Assembly: GCF_003049505.1 (NCBI RefSeq) | Contig: NZ_PYWN01000035.1 | Location: 1-54,446 of the forward strand | From: Metasolibacillus meyeri | Lineage (GTDB): Bacteria; Bacillota; Bacilli; Bacillales_A; Planococcaceae | Direction: 5' to 3' | Length of the DNA stretch: 54,446 nucleotides | Part shown: positions 15,399 to 24,449 of the stretch, piece after piece | Layout: every line of letters begins with the position of its first letter | How positions within the stretch are numbered: the stretch's first letter is position 1 | Notes under the pieces: model-generated | Database searches by the model: none | Told to the model about the DNA's origin: nothing | The model's input: the letters and a program-made list of their open reading frames with translations, nothing else | Program-made: the position numbers and the translations under genes

Positions 15399-16583
15399 TT
15401 ACAGTACTTGAATAAAGACAACTTTTAAGTAATTAAATTCTGGGTAATTGTGTGGCACTTGAAAATCTTCAGGCAGTTGGTGCTGCTCTAAAATTTTATA
15501 GCGCTTTTTCGCATCTTTAAATGCTTTATCAATAAAGGTTTTGAATTTTTTCATATTGAAGCTCGCATTATTTGTTGAAGCGATAATCACGCCATTTTCA
15601 GCTGTAATCGCCAGTGCATCCTTCAGTAACTTCGGGTAATCTTTCGCTGTGCTAAAGGTCGTTTTTTTCGTGCGTGCAAAGCTTGGCGGGTCCAGTACAA
15701 CAACATCGAATGTTAATTGATGACGAGCCGCGTAACTAAAATAATCAAAAACATTCATCACTTTAATATCCTGCGCCTCATAATCAATTGCGTTGACGCT
15801 AAATTGCTCAATCGTTTTTGGCAAGCTGCGCTTTGCTAAATCAACACTCGTTGTTTTCATTGCGCCACCAAGTGCTGCCGCGACCGAAAATGCACCTGTA
15901 TAAGAAAATGTATTGAGTACCGTTTTCCCCTCACAATATGAATCGCGCAAGGCCTTCCGCACATTGCGTTGGTCAAGGAAAATCCCTGTCATCGCCCCAT
16001 CATTCAAATCGACCGCGTAGTTCATCCCATTTTCTTGAATAATAATCGGAAATTCGCCCTTTTCGCCTGACACATAATCATCCTGCTCTACATACTGTCC
16101 GTTCACATTAAAACGCTTTTTCTCATAAACCCCGCGCGCATTCACTACTTCAGCAAGCGCTGTATAAACAGCTTCACGGAAAGCATAAATCCCCTCGCTA
16201 TACCAGTTCACCATATAAAAGCCGTTGAAGAAGTCAATCGTTAAGCCACCGATGCCATCGCCTTCTCCGTTGAAAACGCGGAAAGCTGTCGTATCATCTG
16301 CCTCATAAAAGCTCGCCCGACTTGTCACAGCTTCACGAATTTTCTTGGCAAAAAATACCGTATCAATTTGTTCATTTTCTTTGCGTGTTAACACCCAGCC
16401 AATGCCTTTATTTTGCACGCCATAATAGCCTGTTGCAATGTATTGCCCTTGCTTGTCCACTAGCTGTACAAGTGTCCCTTCTTCGATTGCAACATCTTCA
16501 TTTTCCAGCGCCGTTTTTAAAATTAATGGATAGCCATTTTTTAATTCTTTTACATAGTTGTCTTTTATCAATAGTGTTGTCAT
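15399..16583 (-). CDS. RlmI-like class I SAM-dependent rRNA methyltransferase
   Basis: The protein has an N-terminal PUA-like domain (about 1-75, with GTLVQLVDKQGQYIATGYYG) and a middle domain ending DLNDGAMTGIFLDQRNVRK. The Rossmann methyltransferase follows, with TVLNTFSYTGAFSVAAALGG as the SAM loop and VVVLDPPSFARTKK as the catalytic DPPSF motif. This is the layout of RlmI (23S rRNA m5C1962) and Bacillus YwbD. The substrate is inferred from the family. I use the start at 16583 (MTTLLIKDN), with AAAGGATG about 5 nt upstream; a start 24 bp earlier at 16607 cannot be excluded. It forms a two-gene unit with the small gene at 15197. Confidence 0.85.
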   Translation of the reverse strand: MTTLLIKDNYVKELKNGYPLILKTALENEDVAIEEGTLVQLVDKQGQYIATGYYGVQNKGIGWVLTRKENEQIDTVFFAKKIREAVTSRASFYEADDTTAFRVFNGEGDGIGGLTIDFFNGFYMVNWYSEGIYAFREAVYTALAEVVNARGVYEKKRFNVNGQYVEQDDYVSGEKGEFPIIIQENGMNYAVDLNDGAMTGIFLDQRNVRKALRDSYCEGKTVLNTFSYTGAFSVAAALGGAMKTTSVDLAKRSLPKTIEQFSVNAIDYEAQDIKVMNVFDYFSYAARHQLTFDVVVLDPPSFARTKKTTFSTAKDYPKLLKDALAITAENGVIIASTNNASFNMKKFKTFIDKAFKDAKKRYKILEQHQLPEDFQVPHNYPEFNYLKVVFIQVL

Positions 16584-16686
16584 GTCGTCATCCTTTATCT
16601 TTGGCATTTCTTCTATTATACACTTATTCGTTAGTTACCTAATAAAATATCATTAAAATTCTTTAATTGAAATGAAGTGAACTACT

Positions 16687-16900
16687 CCCACCACTTACCA
16701 CCCTTGTGGGTCGCTTGAAGTGGGGGCTTCTCGACTTATCGTTGCTTTTACTAGCCAACGAAAACTGACCGAGCTAACCCTCTTGTTCCAAGAGTTTTTA
16801 TTTCTATACTAACGCTAATAGGTGTATACCTTCATTTTTGATATTGATTGCTGAATTATAGTCACGATCTGCCGCATAGCCGCAGGAACAGCGGTAGGTG
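16687..16900 (-). ncRNA. IS605-type right end and probable omegaRNA (reRNA) region
   Basis: Just past the tnpB stop, the minus strand carries the typical IS200/IS605 right-end structure: GAAGCCCCCACTTC pairs with the CCACCACTT side (16687-16727), enclosing ACCC/GGGT. In active relatives the 3' end of tnpB plus this right end is processed into the guide RNA, with the guide read from flanking DNA just beyond the end (here below about 16685). RNA production in this copy is inferred. Confidence 0.45.
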
Positions 16901-17917
16901 CGTTCAGATAGTTTCATCAGTTTTTCTGCACCACAACATGAACACTTTTTAGTGGAAGGGAACCACTTATCAATTTTCACAAGTTGTTTCCCTTGTTCCT
17001 TTAGCTTATACGCTAGGAAAGTAGTGAACATCCCCCAACCGTTGTCATGAACGCTTTTTCCAAAGCGAAGGGCTTGAGACATTCCTTTCATGTTCAAGTC
17101 CTCCATCACAACAGCATCAAAATTAGAAGCTAACTCTTTTGACTTATGGTGAAGGAAATTCATACGTTGGTTTGCTACTTTTTCATGTAACTTAGCCACG
17201 ACTAGCCGTTGCTTGTGCCAACGTGCAGAACCTTTCTTGCGTTTCGATAGAATACGTTGTGCTTTGGCTAATTTTTCTGACATGACACGATAATAGCGAG
17301 GATAATTGGCTTTCTCATTCTCACTACTCACGTAAAATTCAGCCATAGCAAAATCTAGCCCAACGACATTTTCTATTTTTTTCGGTCGTATGTCTTTTTT
17401 GTATTCTGTTAGTACAGAAATATAATATTTTCCTGAGTTTGTTCTTGAGATTGTACATGATTTTAGTTTGTAATTCTTAGGAATTTCTCTATGCTGTTTG
17501 ATTTTCACAAGTTTCAGTTTTGGTAACTTGATCTGACCATCTTTCAATTCGATGTTTCCATTGACGAAGTTAGTTGTATAGGATTGTTTTGTTTTACGGT
17601 TTTTGAACTTTGGAAATTCAGCATTTCCTTCAAAAAAGTTCTTATAAGCCGACTGTAAGTTCATTTGTGCGTTCGCTAAAGCCAGTGAATCCACTTCTTT
17701 TAGGAATGGAAATTCACCTTTATACTTTGCAGGAGTCGGAAACTTTTGTTTTTTTAAGTGCTTCTTTATCATTCTTGAACTTTTCATACGTTTCTTTGCG
17801 TTCAGCTAACATCTTATTGTAGACAAAGCGAACACAACCAAATGTCTTAGCTAATACTACGGATTGTTCTTTGTTTGGCAACAAACGAAATTTGAAAGCT
17901 TTGTTTTGATTTTCTAC
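16804..17917 (-). pseudogene. tnpB: Frameshifted IS605-family TnpB nuclease gene
   Basis: The intact part (16804-17787) encodes 327 residues with the RuvC-like triad: D145 in VVGLDFAMAEF, E229 in VVMEDLNMKGM and D308 in ADRDYNSAINI. It also has a zinc-ribbon (CSCCG, later CSCG). The natural N-terminus (NQNKAFKFRLLPNKEQ..., then CVRFVYNKMLAERKETYEKFK) lies upstream in another frame to about 17914. The frames separate at a run of seven A near 17748-17754; removing one A restores reading. No start codon is visible before NQNKAF, so the 5' end also looks damaged. No tnpA accompanies it. The downstream right end is preserved. Confidence 0.8.
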
Positions 17918-17921
17918 ATTT

Positions 17922-17964
17922 TGGCGGAATATTGGCGGTTAACGACAAAAAATGGCGGAATATT
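17922..17964. repeat. Short direct repeats at the tnpB 5' boundary
   Basis: TGGCGGAATATT occurs at 17922-17933 and again at 17953-17964 (31-bp period), with a partial TTGGCGG between. They sit where the tnpB coding similarity ends, so they may mark the broken left boundary of the element. From 17965 to 18077 I see only AT-rich DNA. Confidence 0.45.
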
Positions 17965-18077
17965 AGTGGTGAGAAAATAAAGCATACATGTTATTCTATA
18001 AATAACCTAGGAATTATACAACATTTACTTAAAAGGTATATTTATAAAAATTAGTTTTTATGTAATGAAACCAACTG

Positions 18078-18269
18078 ATGTGTGTTTTGCAGTGTACAAA
18101 TAATGAAATACAAGCTTATAAAATAGTAGTAATGAGCGTAAAATCTGTACCCCATTTCCAAAACGATGCAAAGTTTGAAATTTCAGCAATCGTGAATGAT
18201 GGTGGCGCAACAACAAGTGTATTCAATCGAGCTATAAGTCATCCTAACGGTAGTTTTTCTCAATCATAA
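18078..18269 (+). CDS. Doubtful small ORF, possible gene remnant
   Basis: A 63-codon frame with plausible amino-acid composition (for example HFQNDAKFEISAIVNDGG), but no ribosome binding site precedes the ATG and no family is recognised. It may be the tail of a decayed gene in this small accessory patch. I include it only as a possibility. Confidence 0.2.
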   Translation: MCVLQCTNNEIQAYKIVVMSVKSVPHFQNDAKFEISAIVNDGGATTSVFNRAISHPNGSFSQS

Positions 18270-18354
18270 ATTCCAGGTTGATTTTGTAAACATCAGCTCT
18301 TAGTAAATGGATTTTGTAGGAGTTTTTTGATTTCAAATTATTTAGGAGTATAAA

Positions 18355-18555
18355 ATGAACAGCAAATATCTTAAAGATTCTTATTTCATTTTGATAAGCC
18401 CAATAATATGGATATGTATCGCCATATTAGGATTGGTTAGTTTATTGGTTAGTCTATTTAATTTAAGAAAAGCTTTAACCATTAAAACTATATCTCCCAA
18501 AATGCTTTCTCAAGTTGAAATAGAATCTCTACTTTTAAAACAACACCACCAGTAA
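18355..18555 (+). CDS. Small membrane protein, unknown
   Basis: A 66-residue protein with one strong membrane helix (about 12-35, IWICIAILGLVSLLVSLF) followed by a basic, then glutamine-rich tail. TAGGAG lies 7 nt before the ATG, a convincing initiation site. The family is not recognised. It leads a run of small plus-strand genes ending with a lipoprotein, between the broken tnpB and leuS; the AT content here is higher than in the flanking core genes, suggesting acquired DNA. Confidence 0.5.
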   Translation: MNSKYLKDSYFILISPIIWICIAILGLVSLLVSLFNLRKALTIKTISPKMLSQVEIESLLLKQHHQ

Positions 18556-18560
18556 ATACA

Positions 18561-18773
18561 GTGAAAGAGAGGTATGATTCTATCTATCTCTCTTTCATTA
18601 TTTTCATTTGTATTTTTGCCCCTATTATGATTTATCCCATATTGAATCTGCAAATATTGATATATTATTTAATTCCCTGCATTTTAATGGAAAATTTAGC
18701 GTGTAAAAAATACATATATGTTACACTAAAAACAAACTATGGATTTTTACAACCCTATTTTATTCTGATGTAA
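18561..18773 (+). CDS. Possible small membrane protein
   Basis: A 70-codon frame starting with GTG, 5 bp after the preceding stop, with two hydrophobic segments (FIIFICIFAPIMIYPIL and ILIYYLIPCILM). No clear Shine-Dalgarno is present, so translation would depend on coupling to the gene before it. An ATG close by opens only a short alternative frame. It could equally be a non-coding AT-rich stretch. Confidence 0.3.
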   Translation: MKERYDSIYLSFIIFICIFAPIMIYPILNLQILIYYLIPCILMENLACKKYIYVTLKTNYGFLQPYFILM

Positions 18774-18812
18774 TAACCTATTATCATTTCATTTAGAAAA
18801 GAGGTGAAGTTT

Positions 18813-19160
18813 ATGAGAAACAAAATTATATTTTTTGTCATATCATTACTTTTTATTTTTACCTTACTAGCTGGCTGTAATAAAAAAGCAGGGCTATCGA
18901 ACCCAATATTTAATTGGGAAGGGGCTAATTATGTTGTAACAAATGAACCTTTACCTGCATTTGATGTTGAGGAAAAAGTAGGCGAAACGACTACTAAAGT
19001 AACAGAATTGCCATCTAGTCATGGAGAAGGGTTTGCACTTCCTATCGGTACTGAGCTATACAAAATAAAAGATATCGAAATTACACACAGTTTTGATGGG
19101 ATGATGGCTGTTAAAGTCGATGAAAAATTCAAAGTAGCAAGAAGGCTAATTGAACCTTAA
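18813..19160 (+). CDS. Small lipoprotein, unknown function
   Basis: The 115-residue precursor has a lipoprotein signal peptide: a basic start (MRNKI), a hydrophobic core and the lipobox LLAGC at about residues 18-22. The mature part (about 94 residues) includes NYVVTNEPLPAFDVEEKVGE and a C-terminal MMAVKVDEKFKVARR, without a recognised domain. The start is ATG 18813 with AGAGGTG 6 nt upstream; the GTG at 18804 overlaps that site. It would be anchored to the outer face of the membrane. A shared terminator separates it from leuS. Confidence 0.72.
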   Translation: MRNKIIFFVISLLFIFTLLAGCNKKAGLSNPIFNWEGANYVVTNEPLPAFDVEEKVGETTTKVTELPSSHGEGFALPIGTELYKIKDIEITHSFDGMMAVKVDEKFKVARRLIEP

Positions 19161-19182
19161 TTTTATACCATCTTTTATCCAT

Positions 19183-19223
19183 AAAAAATCAGCCGCCCCA
19201 TTTTGGAGACGGCTGATTTTTTT
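19183..19223. terminator. Bidirectional terminator between lipoprotein gene and leuS
   Basis: AAAAAATCAGCCG (19183-19195) pairs with CGGCTGATTTTTT (19210-19222), with a T-run on either strand. It ends both converging genes. Confidence 0.85.
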
Positions 19224-19224
19224 A

Positions 19225-21639
19225 TTACTTCACAACGATATTAACTAATTTACCTGGGATGACAATTACTTTGACAACGTCTTTGCCTGTGATAAATTCT
19301 TGTACTTTTTCATCTGCTAATGCAGCAGCTTCTAGGTCTTCCTTCGAAATATCTTTCGCTACTTTCACTTTTGCGCGGACTTTTCCTAGTACTTGCACAA
19401 CAACCTCTACTTCATCTTCTTCAAGCTTTGATGGGTCGAATGTTGGCCATGCTGAGTACGTAATTGTTTCTGTATGACCGAATTTTTGCCATAGCTCCTC
19501 TGCTACGTGACGAGCAACTGGTGAAATCATTTGAATAAAGCCTTCTGCATACTCTTTTGGTATAGCGTCCACTTTATAGCATTCGTTAATGAAGACCATC
19601 ATTTGTGAAATCGCTGTATTGTAGCGCATTGCTTCAAAGTCTTCCGTCACTTTTTTCACCGTTTGGTGGTAAACAAGTTCTAATTTTCCATCGTTTGTGT
19701 CAACAATTTTGCTGCTGACTGTGCCGTTATCGTCAATGAATAGACGCCAAATGCGATCTAGGAAGCGACGTGAGCCATCTAAGCCATTTGTTGACCATGC
19801 TTTCGATGCTTCAAGTGGTCCCATGAACATTTCATAAAGACGTAGCGTATCTGCACCATGTGATGCTACGATATCATCTGGATTAATAACATTGCCTTTA
19901 GATTTAGACATTTTTTCGTTATTTTCACCTAAAATCATGCCTTGGTTAAATAGCTTTTGGAATGGCTCTTTCGTATGCACAACCCCAACATCATACAGTA
20001 CTTTATGCCAGAAGCGAGCGTATAGTAGATGCAGTACCGCATGCTCTGCACCACCAACATAAATATCAACAGGTAACCAGCGTTTTGCCAGCTCTGGATC
20101 GATAATCATCTCATCATTATTTGGATCGATATAACGTAGATAGTACCAGCAGCTACCAGCCCATTGTGGCATCGTATTTGTTTCACGACGACCTTTTTTA
20201 CCTGTTACTGAGTCAACTACGTTTACCCACTCTTCGATATTAGCAAGTGGTGATTCACCTGTACCGCTTGGGCGAATATCATTTGTTTTTGGTAGCATTA
20301 ATGGTAGCTCTTCTTCTGGAACGGTTGTCATCGTGCCATCTTCCCAATGAATGACAGGAATTGGTTCGCCCCAATAGCGTTGACGCGAGAATAACCAATC
20401 GCGTAAACGATATGAAATTTTCTTCTCGCCGACACCATTTTCCTCTAACCAAGCAATCGCTTTCGCAATGCCCTCTTCTTTATTTAAACCGTTTAAGAAA
20501 TCAGAGTTAATATGCTCGCCATCACCAGTGAATGCTTCGTTTGCAATATTACCACCAGCAAGTACTTCTTTAATTTCTAAGCCAAATTGCTTGGCAAATT
20601 CATAATCGCGCTCATCATGAGCAGGTACTGCCATAATCGCACCTGTACCATACGTTGCTAATACATAATCAGCAATCCATATAGGCATTTTCGCACCGTT
20701 AATTGGATTCACCGCATATGCACCTGTAAAGACACCTGTTTTTTCTTTCGCTAAATCTGTACGCTCAAGATCTGATTTTGTTTTTACTTTGTCAAGATAC
20801 GCATCTACTTGCTCGCGTTGCTCTGCTGTTGTAATTTCAGCAACTAGCTTATGCTCTGGAGCTAATACGGCATACGTTGCACCAAATAACGTATCTGGGC
20901 GTGTTGTAAATACATCAAATGAATGGTCTGTGCCGTCAATTTTAAACGTCACTTCTGCACCTTCTGAGCGACCAATCCAGTTGCGCTGCATTTCTTTTAA
21001 GCTTTCTGGCCAATCCAGTTCATCTAAATCATCTAGTAAACGGTCTGCATATTCCGTAATGCGTAAAATCCACTGACGCATTGGGCGACGCTCTACAGGA
21101 TGTCCACCGCGCTCCGATAAGCCGTCGATTACTTCTTCGTTGGCAAGCACTGTACCTAATGCTGGACACCAGTTTACAGGTACTTCATCTACATAAGCTA
21201 GACCACGATTAAATAATTGAATAAAAATCCATTGCGTCCATTTATAATATTTTGGGTCTGTCGTATTCACTTCACGATCCCAATCATAAGAAAAGCCTAA
21301 ATCGTCCATTTGACGTTTGAATGTTGCAATATTTTTCGCTGTAAACTCTGCTGGGTCATTTCCTGTATCTAGGGCATATTGCTCTGCTGGTAAACCGAAT
21401 GCATCCCAGCCCATAGGATGTAGTACATTATAGCCTTGCATACGTTTAAACGAGCTTAAAATATCTGTCGCAATATAGCCTAGTGGATGCCCTACGTGTA
21501 AACCTGCCCCCGATGGATACGGGAACATATCTAATGCGAAAAACTTTGGCTTGCTGTTGTCGTTCACCGTTTTAAATGTTTTATTGTCGGCCCAATACTT
21601 TTGCCACTTCTTATCAATTTCCTGATGATTGAAACTCAT
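19225..21639 (-). CDS. leuS: Leucyl-tRNA synthetase
   Basis: LeuS charges tRNA-Leu. The 804-residue class I synthetase shows the HIGH-type motif in [15 protein letters not shown] near residue 45, the large CP1 editing domain ([27 protein letters not shown]), and the KMSKS motif in [10 protein letters not shown]. The anticodon-binding and C-terminal domains follow. I start at 21639 (MSFNHQEID), where AGGAGGAG sits 5 nt upstream; the open frame extends to 21687 without a ribosome binding site. A T-box leader lies immediately upstream, so expression should rise when tRNA-Leu is uncharged. The position next to yttB matches B. subtilis. Confidence 0.97.
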   Translation of the reverse strand: MSFNHQEIDKKWQKYWADNKTFKTVNDNSKPKFFALDMFPYPSGAGLHVGHPLGYIATDILSSFKRMQGYNVLHPMGWDAFGLPAEQYALDTGNDPAEFTAKNIATFKRQMDDLGFSYDWDREVNTTDPKYYKWTQWIFIQLFNRGLAYVDEVPVNWCPALGTVLANEEVIDGLSERGGHPVERRPMRQWILRITEYADRLLDDLDELDWPESLKEMQRNWIGRSEGAEVTFKIDGTDHSFDVFTTRPDTLFGATYAVLAPEHKLVAEITTAEQREQVDAYLDKVKTKSDLERTDLAKEKTGVFTGAYAVNPINGAKMPIWIADYVLATYGTGAIMAVPAHDERDYEFAKQFGLEIKEVLAGGNIANEAFTGDGEHINSDFLNGLNKEEGIAKAIAWLEENGVGEKKISYRLRDWLFSRQRYWGEPIPVIHWEDGTMTTVPEEELPLMLPKTNDIRPSGTGESPLANIEEWVNVVDSVTGKKGRRETNTMPQWAGSCWYYLRYIDPNNDEMIIDPELAKRWLPVDIYVGGAEHAVLHLLYARFWHKVLYDVGVVHTKEPFQKLFNQGMILGENNEKMSKSKGNVINPDDIVASHGADTLRLYEMFMGPLEASKAWSTNGLDGSRRFLDRIWRLFIDDNGTVSSKIVDTNDGKLELVYHQTVKKVTEDFEAMRYNTAISQMMVFINECYKVDAIPKEYAEGFIQMISPVARHVAEELWQKFGHTETITYSAWPTFDPSKLEEDEVEVVVQVLGKVRAKVKVAKDISKEDLEAAALADEKVQEFITGKDVVKVIVIPGKLVNIVVK

Positions 21640-21713
21640 ATTACTCCTCCTCAAAATCATAGTATCGACTTGTTTTCTAGCGTGCAAACCGAAGTGACAG
21701 AATTTTTAGAAAA

Positions 21714-21945
21714 ATAAAAAACTCGCCCCCTTCCGTAGAAAGGGACGAGAGTAAATTTGACTCCCGCGGTACCACCCAAATTAGTGACACTGCACTCAGC
21801 TCCAGCTTCTTAACGCGAAAACACGGCTTTTAGAACACTAAAAGCAAACTCAAAGGCGAGTTCAATTTGTTCACTTGTTAGCTCACACCAACCGCTAACT
21901 CTCTAAAAAAGTGTCGAAATTTACTACTCCTTGTCATAGTCGTTG
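21714..21945 (-). promoter_or_regulatory. T-box leader of leuS
   Basis: On the minus strand the T-box core GGGTGGTACCGCGG is at 21777-21764. A terminator stem CTCGTCCCTTTC/GAAGGGGGCGAG (21749-21722) and a T-rich run follow. Upstream, a stem I region contains GAACTCGCC, where CTC is a plausible leucine specifier codon. Uncharged tRNA-Leu would stabilise the antiterminator. The arrangement and position agree with known leuS T-boxes. Confidence 0.92.
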
Positions 21946-22001
21946 TATATAATGCCTTCATTCTAATGGAATTGGCTTGAAAGCACAAGTCTTTTTTACA
22001 A

Positions 22002-22036
22002 GTGCCAGGCACACACACAATTTCCACACAATTCAC
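22002..22036. repeat. REP-like repeat, copy 1 (upstream of RAYT gene)
   Basis: A palindromic GTGCCAGGCAC core is followed by ACACACAATTTCC and ACACAATTC. The same composite occurs at 49929-49962. Related core copies lie at 22857-22878 and 28865-28891. This copy is 170 bp upstream of the RAYT start. Confidence 0.75.
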
Positions 22037-22206
22037 AAAAAAAATTTTTTAGCGCACTTTACTGTTCAAATTATAAATTTCATTCACTTTTCATAGTCAA
22101 ATTTCTAATTTCGAACACTTTGCACAACAAGCGCTTTATTGAGCAGTTTGACAAGATTCACCATTGTTTTTACACTATATTCAATTAACACATAAGGAGG
22201 GCTGCT

Positions 22207-22791
22207 ATGCCTAGAAAACATCGCCTTTGGTCACCATACCATTATTTCCATATCGTCATGCGTGGGAATAATCGACAAACAATCTTTTTACATCACTCTG
22301 ATTATCAAGCTTTTTTGCGAATTTTAGAGTACACATATCAAAAATATCAATTTTCCATCATTGCTTTTTGTATTATGCCAAATCACTACCATTTGTTACT
22401 TCGTTCTCCCTATGCTCCTCATAGCAAAATCATGGCGATGATCAATCGGCGTTATAGTGATTATTTCAAGAAGAAATATAACTACACTGGTCATCTATAT
22501 GAAAAAAGATTTTTTTCCGATATTGTACCTTCCCCCTTTGATATCATTGCTGTTAGTCGCTATATTCACCGTAACCCTATTAATACAACCGTCCCTTTAG
22601 TAGAAACACTAGCCCTTTACCTGTATAGCTCTTACTATTATTACTATAATAAAGTGCCAGCACCATTCTGCTTTTTACATCAAGATACTCTTCTTTCTTA
22701 TTTAATTCATTCAAAATATCCTACCCTAGATCTCTATTTAACATATTGTGAAGATGATTATGATTTACAATTGAACCATAACAAAAGCTAG
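22207..22791 (+). CDS. REP-associated tyrosine transposase (RAYT, Y1 family)
   Basis: The 194-residue protein belongs to the Y1/IS200-like transposase superfamily in its RAYT form. YHYFHIVMRGNNRQTIF is near the N-terminus, the HUH motif is H60-Y-H62 in IMPNHYHLLL, and catalytic Y119 is in SRYIHRNPI. These proteins nick and process single-stranded REP hairpins and are usually single-copy domesticated genes rather than parts of an IS. AAGGAGGG lies 6 nt before the ATG. Two REP-like copies in inverted orientation bracket the gene (22002-22036 and 22857-22878), which supports the assignment. Its hairpin terminator overlaps the stop codon. Confidence 0.92.
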   Translation: MPRKHRLWSPYHYFHIVMRGNNRQTIFLHHSDYQAFLRILEYTYQKYQFSIIAFCIMPNHYHLLLRSPYAPHSKIMAMINRRYSDYFKKKYNYTGHLYEKRFFSDIVPSPFDIIAVSRYIHRNPINTTVPLVETLALYLYSSYYYYYNKVPAPFCFLHQDTLLSYLIHSKYPTLDLYLTYCEDDYDLQLNHNKS

Positions 22792-22820
22792 TGCTTACTT
22801 AGTTGTAACACTAGCTTTTT
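22784..22820 (+). terminator. Terminator of RAYT gene
   Basis: AAAGCTAGTG (22784-22793) pairs with CACTAGCTTT (22809-22818), followed by TT and an AT-rich stretch. The 5' arm includes the stop codon region. Confidence 0.75.
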
Positions 22821-22833
22821 ACTTGAATTGTAT

Positions 22834-24006
22834 TTAGTTTTCTGAATTTTCTTTATTGTTTGTGTGCCAGGCACATGCAGGGATAATCGCTATAAGAAGC
22901 AACACAACTAAACTCCACATTAACGTCTGCATATCGAACAAATCAACCATCACTCCACCGAATAATGGACCAATCATACGCCCAATTGTTGTTGCACTAT
23001 TGACAATACCTTGATAAAAGCCCTGTCGACCTTTTGGTGCAAGCTGATTCGCAATCGTCGGAATAACAGGTGTGAAAAATACTTCTCCTAATGTTAAAAT
23101 CACCATCGCCACTGCAAATATTTTAAATTCCTCCGCCACTGCAACGATGCCGAAAGAAAACGACATTAACACAAGCCCTAATACAAGCTGATGCTTTAAT
23201 TTCTTTTCCCAACGTCGAACGAGCGGACGAATAATTGGTTGGAAACCTACAACCAGTAAACCGTTAATCGTCCAAATAATGCTATATTGTGATAGTGACA
23301 TACCTAAACCTTGTGTATAGGAGGAAATGGTTGCACTCCACTGTGAATAAGACATCCAACATAAAACTAAGGCGATACATAAAGTTAATAAAGCATACAT
23401 ACCCGCTTTGGACTCTTTATTACCTCTTTCTGCAAGTACATTTTTAGGTGCCATATTTTTCGTATCAAAGCGTTTATATGTCAAAACGACGAGTAAGAAA
23501 AAGATTAGATACATAAAAAAATTCGCTTTAAAAACATATTCAAAATTAAAATCTGCGATAAAGCCTGCTAATGCCGGACCAACAGCTACACCAACATTAT
23601 TCGATAAAAATAATGTGTTGAACGCTTTGCGCCCACCTTCTGGCCATGCAGCACCAATTAAGGCATACATCGCAGGAAAAACAACACCACCGCTAAAGCC
23701 GATAATCGTTAATAAAATGACATAAGGCCACCAATCATGCCAAAACATCAATAAGCTGAGTGCACCTATATTTAATGTGACACCAATCACAATTGTTTTA
23801 AAGCCACCAATTTTATCAAATAAATAACCACCCAATAAATTACCGATGACCGCTGCTAATGAATTCAACATTAAAACAAAGCCAGCAATCGTCAACGTTT
23901 TTCCAAGATGATGGTGTATATATATAGCATTTAAAGGCCATAAAAAGGAGCTACCTACCGTGTTCAAAAACATCCCGATGACTAAATACCATACCTGTCT
24001 TGGCAT
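22834..24006 (-). CDS. yttB: MFS multidrug-type transporter, YttB-like
   Basis: The 390-residue protein has twelve predicted helices and MFS features: GGYLFDKIGGFKTIVIG (motif A), a GFSGGVVFPAMYAL segment, SNNVGVAVGPALAGF (motif C-like) and the second-half repeat RWEKKLKHQ. The proximity to leuS and resemblance to B. subtilis YttB suggest an exporter of unknown substrate. AAGGAGAGAGGG precedes the start. Its last 13 residues (CAWHTNNKENSEN) are partly encoded by a REP-like repeat (22857-22878), so the natural C-terminus may have been replaced by repeat insertion. Confidence 0.83.
   Translation of the reverse strand: MPRQVWYLVIGMFLNTVGSSFLWPLNAIYIHHHLGKTLTIAGFVLMLNSLAAVIGNLLGGYLFDKIGGFKTIVIGVTLNIGALSLLMFWHDWWPYVILLTIIGFSGGVVFPAMYALIGAAWPEGGRKAFNTLFLSNNVGVAVGPALAGFIADFNFEYVFKANFFMYLIFFLLVVLTYKRFDTKNMAPKNVLAERGNKESKAGMYALLTLCIALVLCWMSYSQWSATISSYTQGLGMSLSQYSIIWTINGLLVVGFQPIIRPLVRRWEKKLKHQLVLGLVLMSFSFGIVAVAEEFKIFAVAMVILTLGEVFFTPVIPTIANQLAPKGRQGFYQGIVNSATTIGRMIGPLFGGVMVDLFDMQTLMWSLVVLLLIAIIPACAWHTNNKENSEN
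22857..22878. repeat. REP-like repeat, copy 2 (inside yttB 3' end)
   Basis: GTTTGTGTGCCAGGCACATG contains the palindromic core in opposite orientation to copy 1. It lies 65 bp after the RAYT stop codon and within the last codons of yttB. Confidence 0.65.
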
Positions 24007-24158
24007 ACCCTCTCTCCTTCCAAATTCATCCGATATTCAAAATATCAGTCTATGCCTCTTTTGCAAAATATACAAGAAAAAGTTTTTCATATTAGTGCCA
24101 TGCCCTATTAAAAAATAAGCCTCCTCCTCTTGGAGTTTGACTGATTTCTCACATTAAT

Positions 24159-24347
24159 CTATGATCTTTTTTTCCAACGCAGATGATAATATAGGGTTTC
24201 TCCTACTATCACCGCTAGTAAATAGAAGATGATGCCCGTTTTCCACTGGAGTGAGGGGAATGTAAAAAAAGCGCAAATTAAACCAAGCAATGCGCCACCA
24301 ATACATAATAGATAAATAGGAACTCGATGTACTAAATAGGATTTCAA
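24159..24347 (-). CDS. Small two-helix membrane protein
   Basis: A 62-residue protein with two hydrophobic segments (PIYLLCIGGALLGLICAFF and GIIFYLLAVIVGETLYY) and a basic tail (HLRWKKRS). The start is TTG at 24347, with a perfect AGGAGG 9 nt upstream; no ATG is better placed. The family is not recognised. It appears to be transcribed alone, divergently from ytqA. A weak hairpin (CTCC/GGAG followed by TTATTTTTTA on the minus strand, near 24113-24137) may terminate it. Confidence 0.6.
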   Translation of the reverse strand: MKSYLVHRVPIYLLCIGGALLGLICAFFTFPSLQWKTGIIFYLLAVIVGETLYYHLRWKKRS

Positions 24348-24449
24348 TGAAATAAGCCTCCTTAAATTATTTCATATTAGAGAAAATCATACATCATTTA
24401 AGTATGGTAAACTACTACTTGCAGATTGTTCTTTAAAGGAGTGACAACA

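Noticed and set aside
16322-16642. 106-codon plus-strand ORF
   Set aside because: It is antisense to the RlmI-like gene, with no start signal and no recognisable family.
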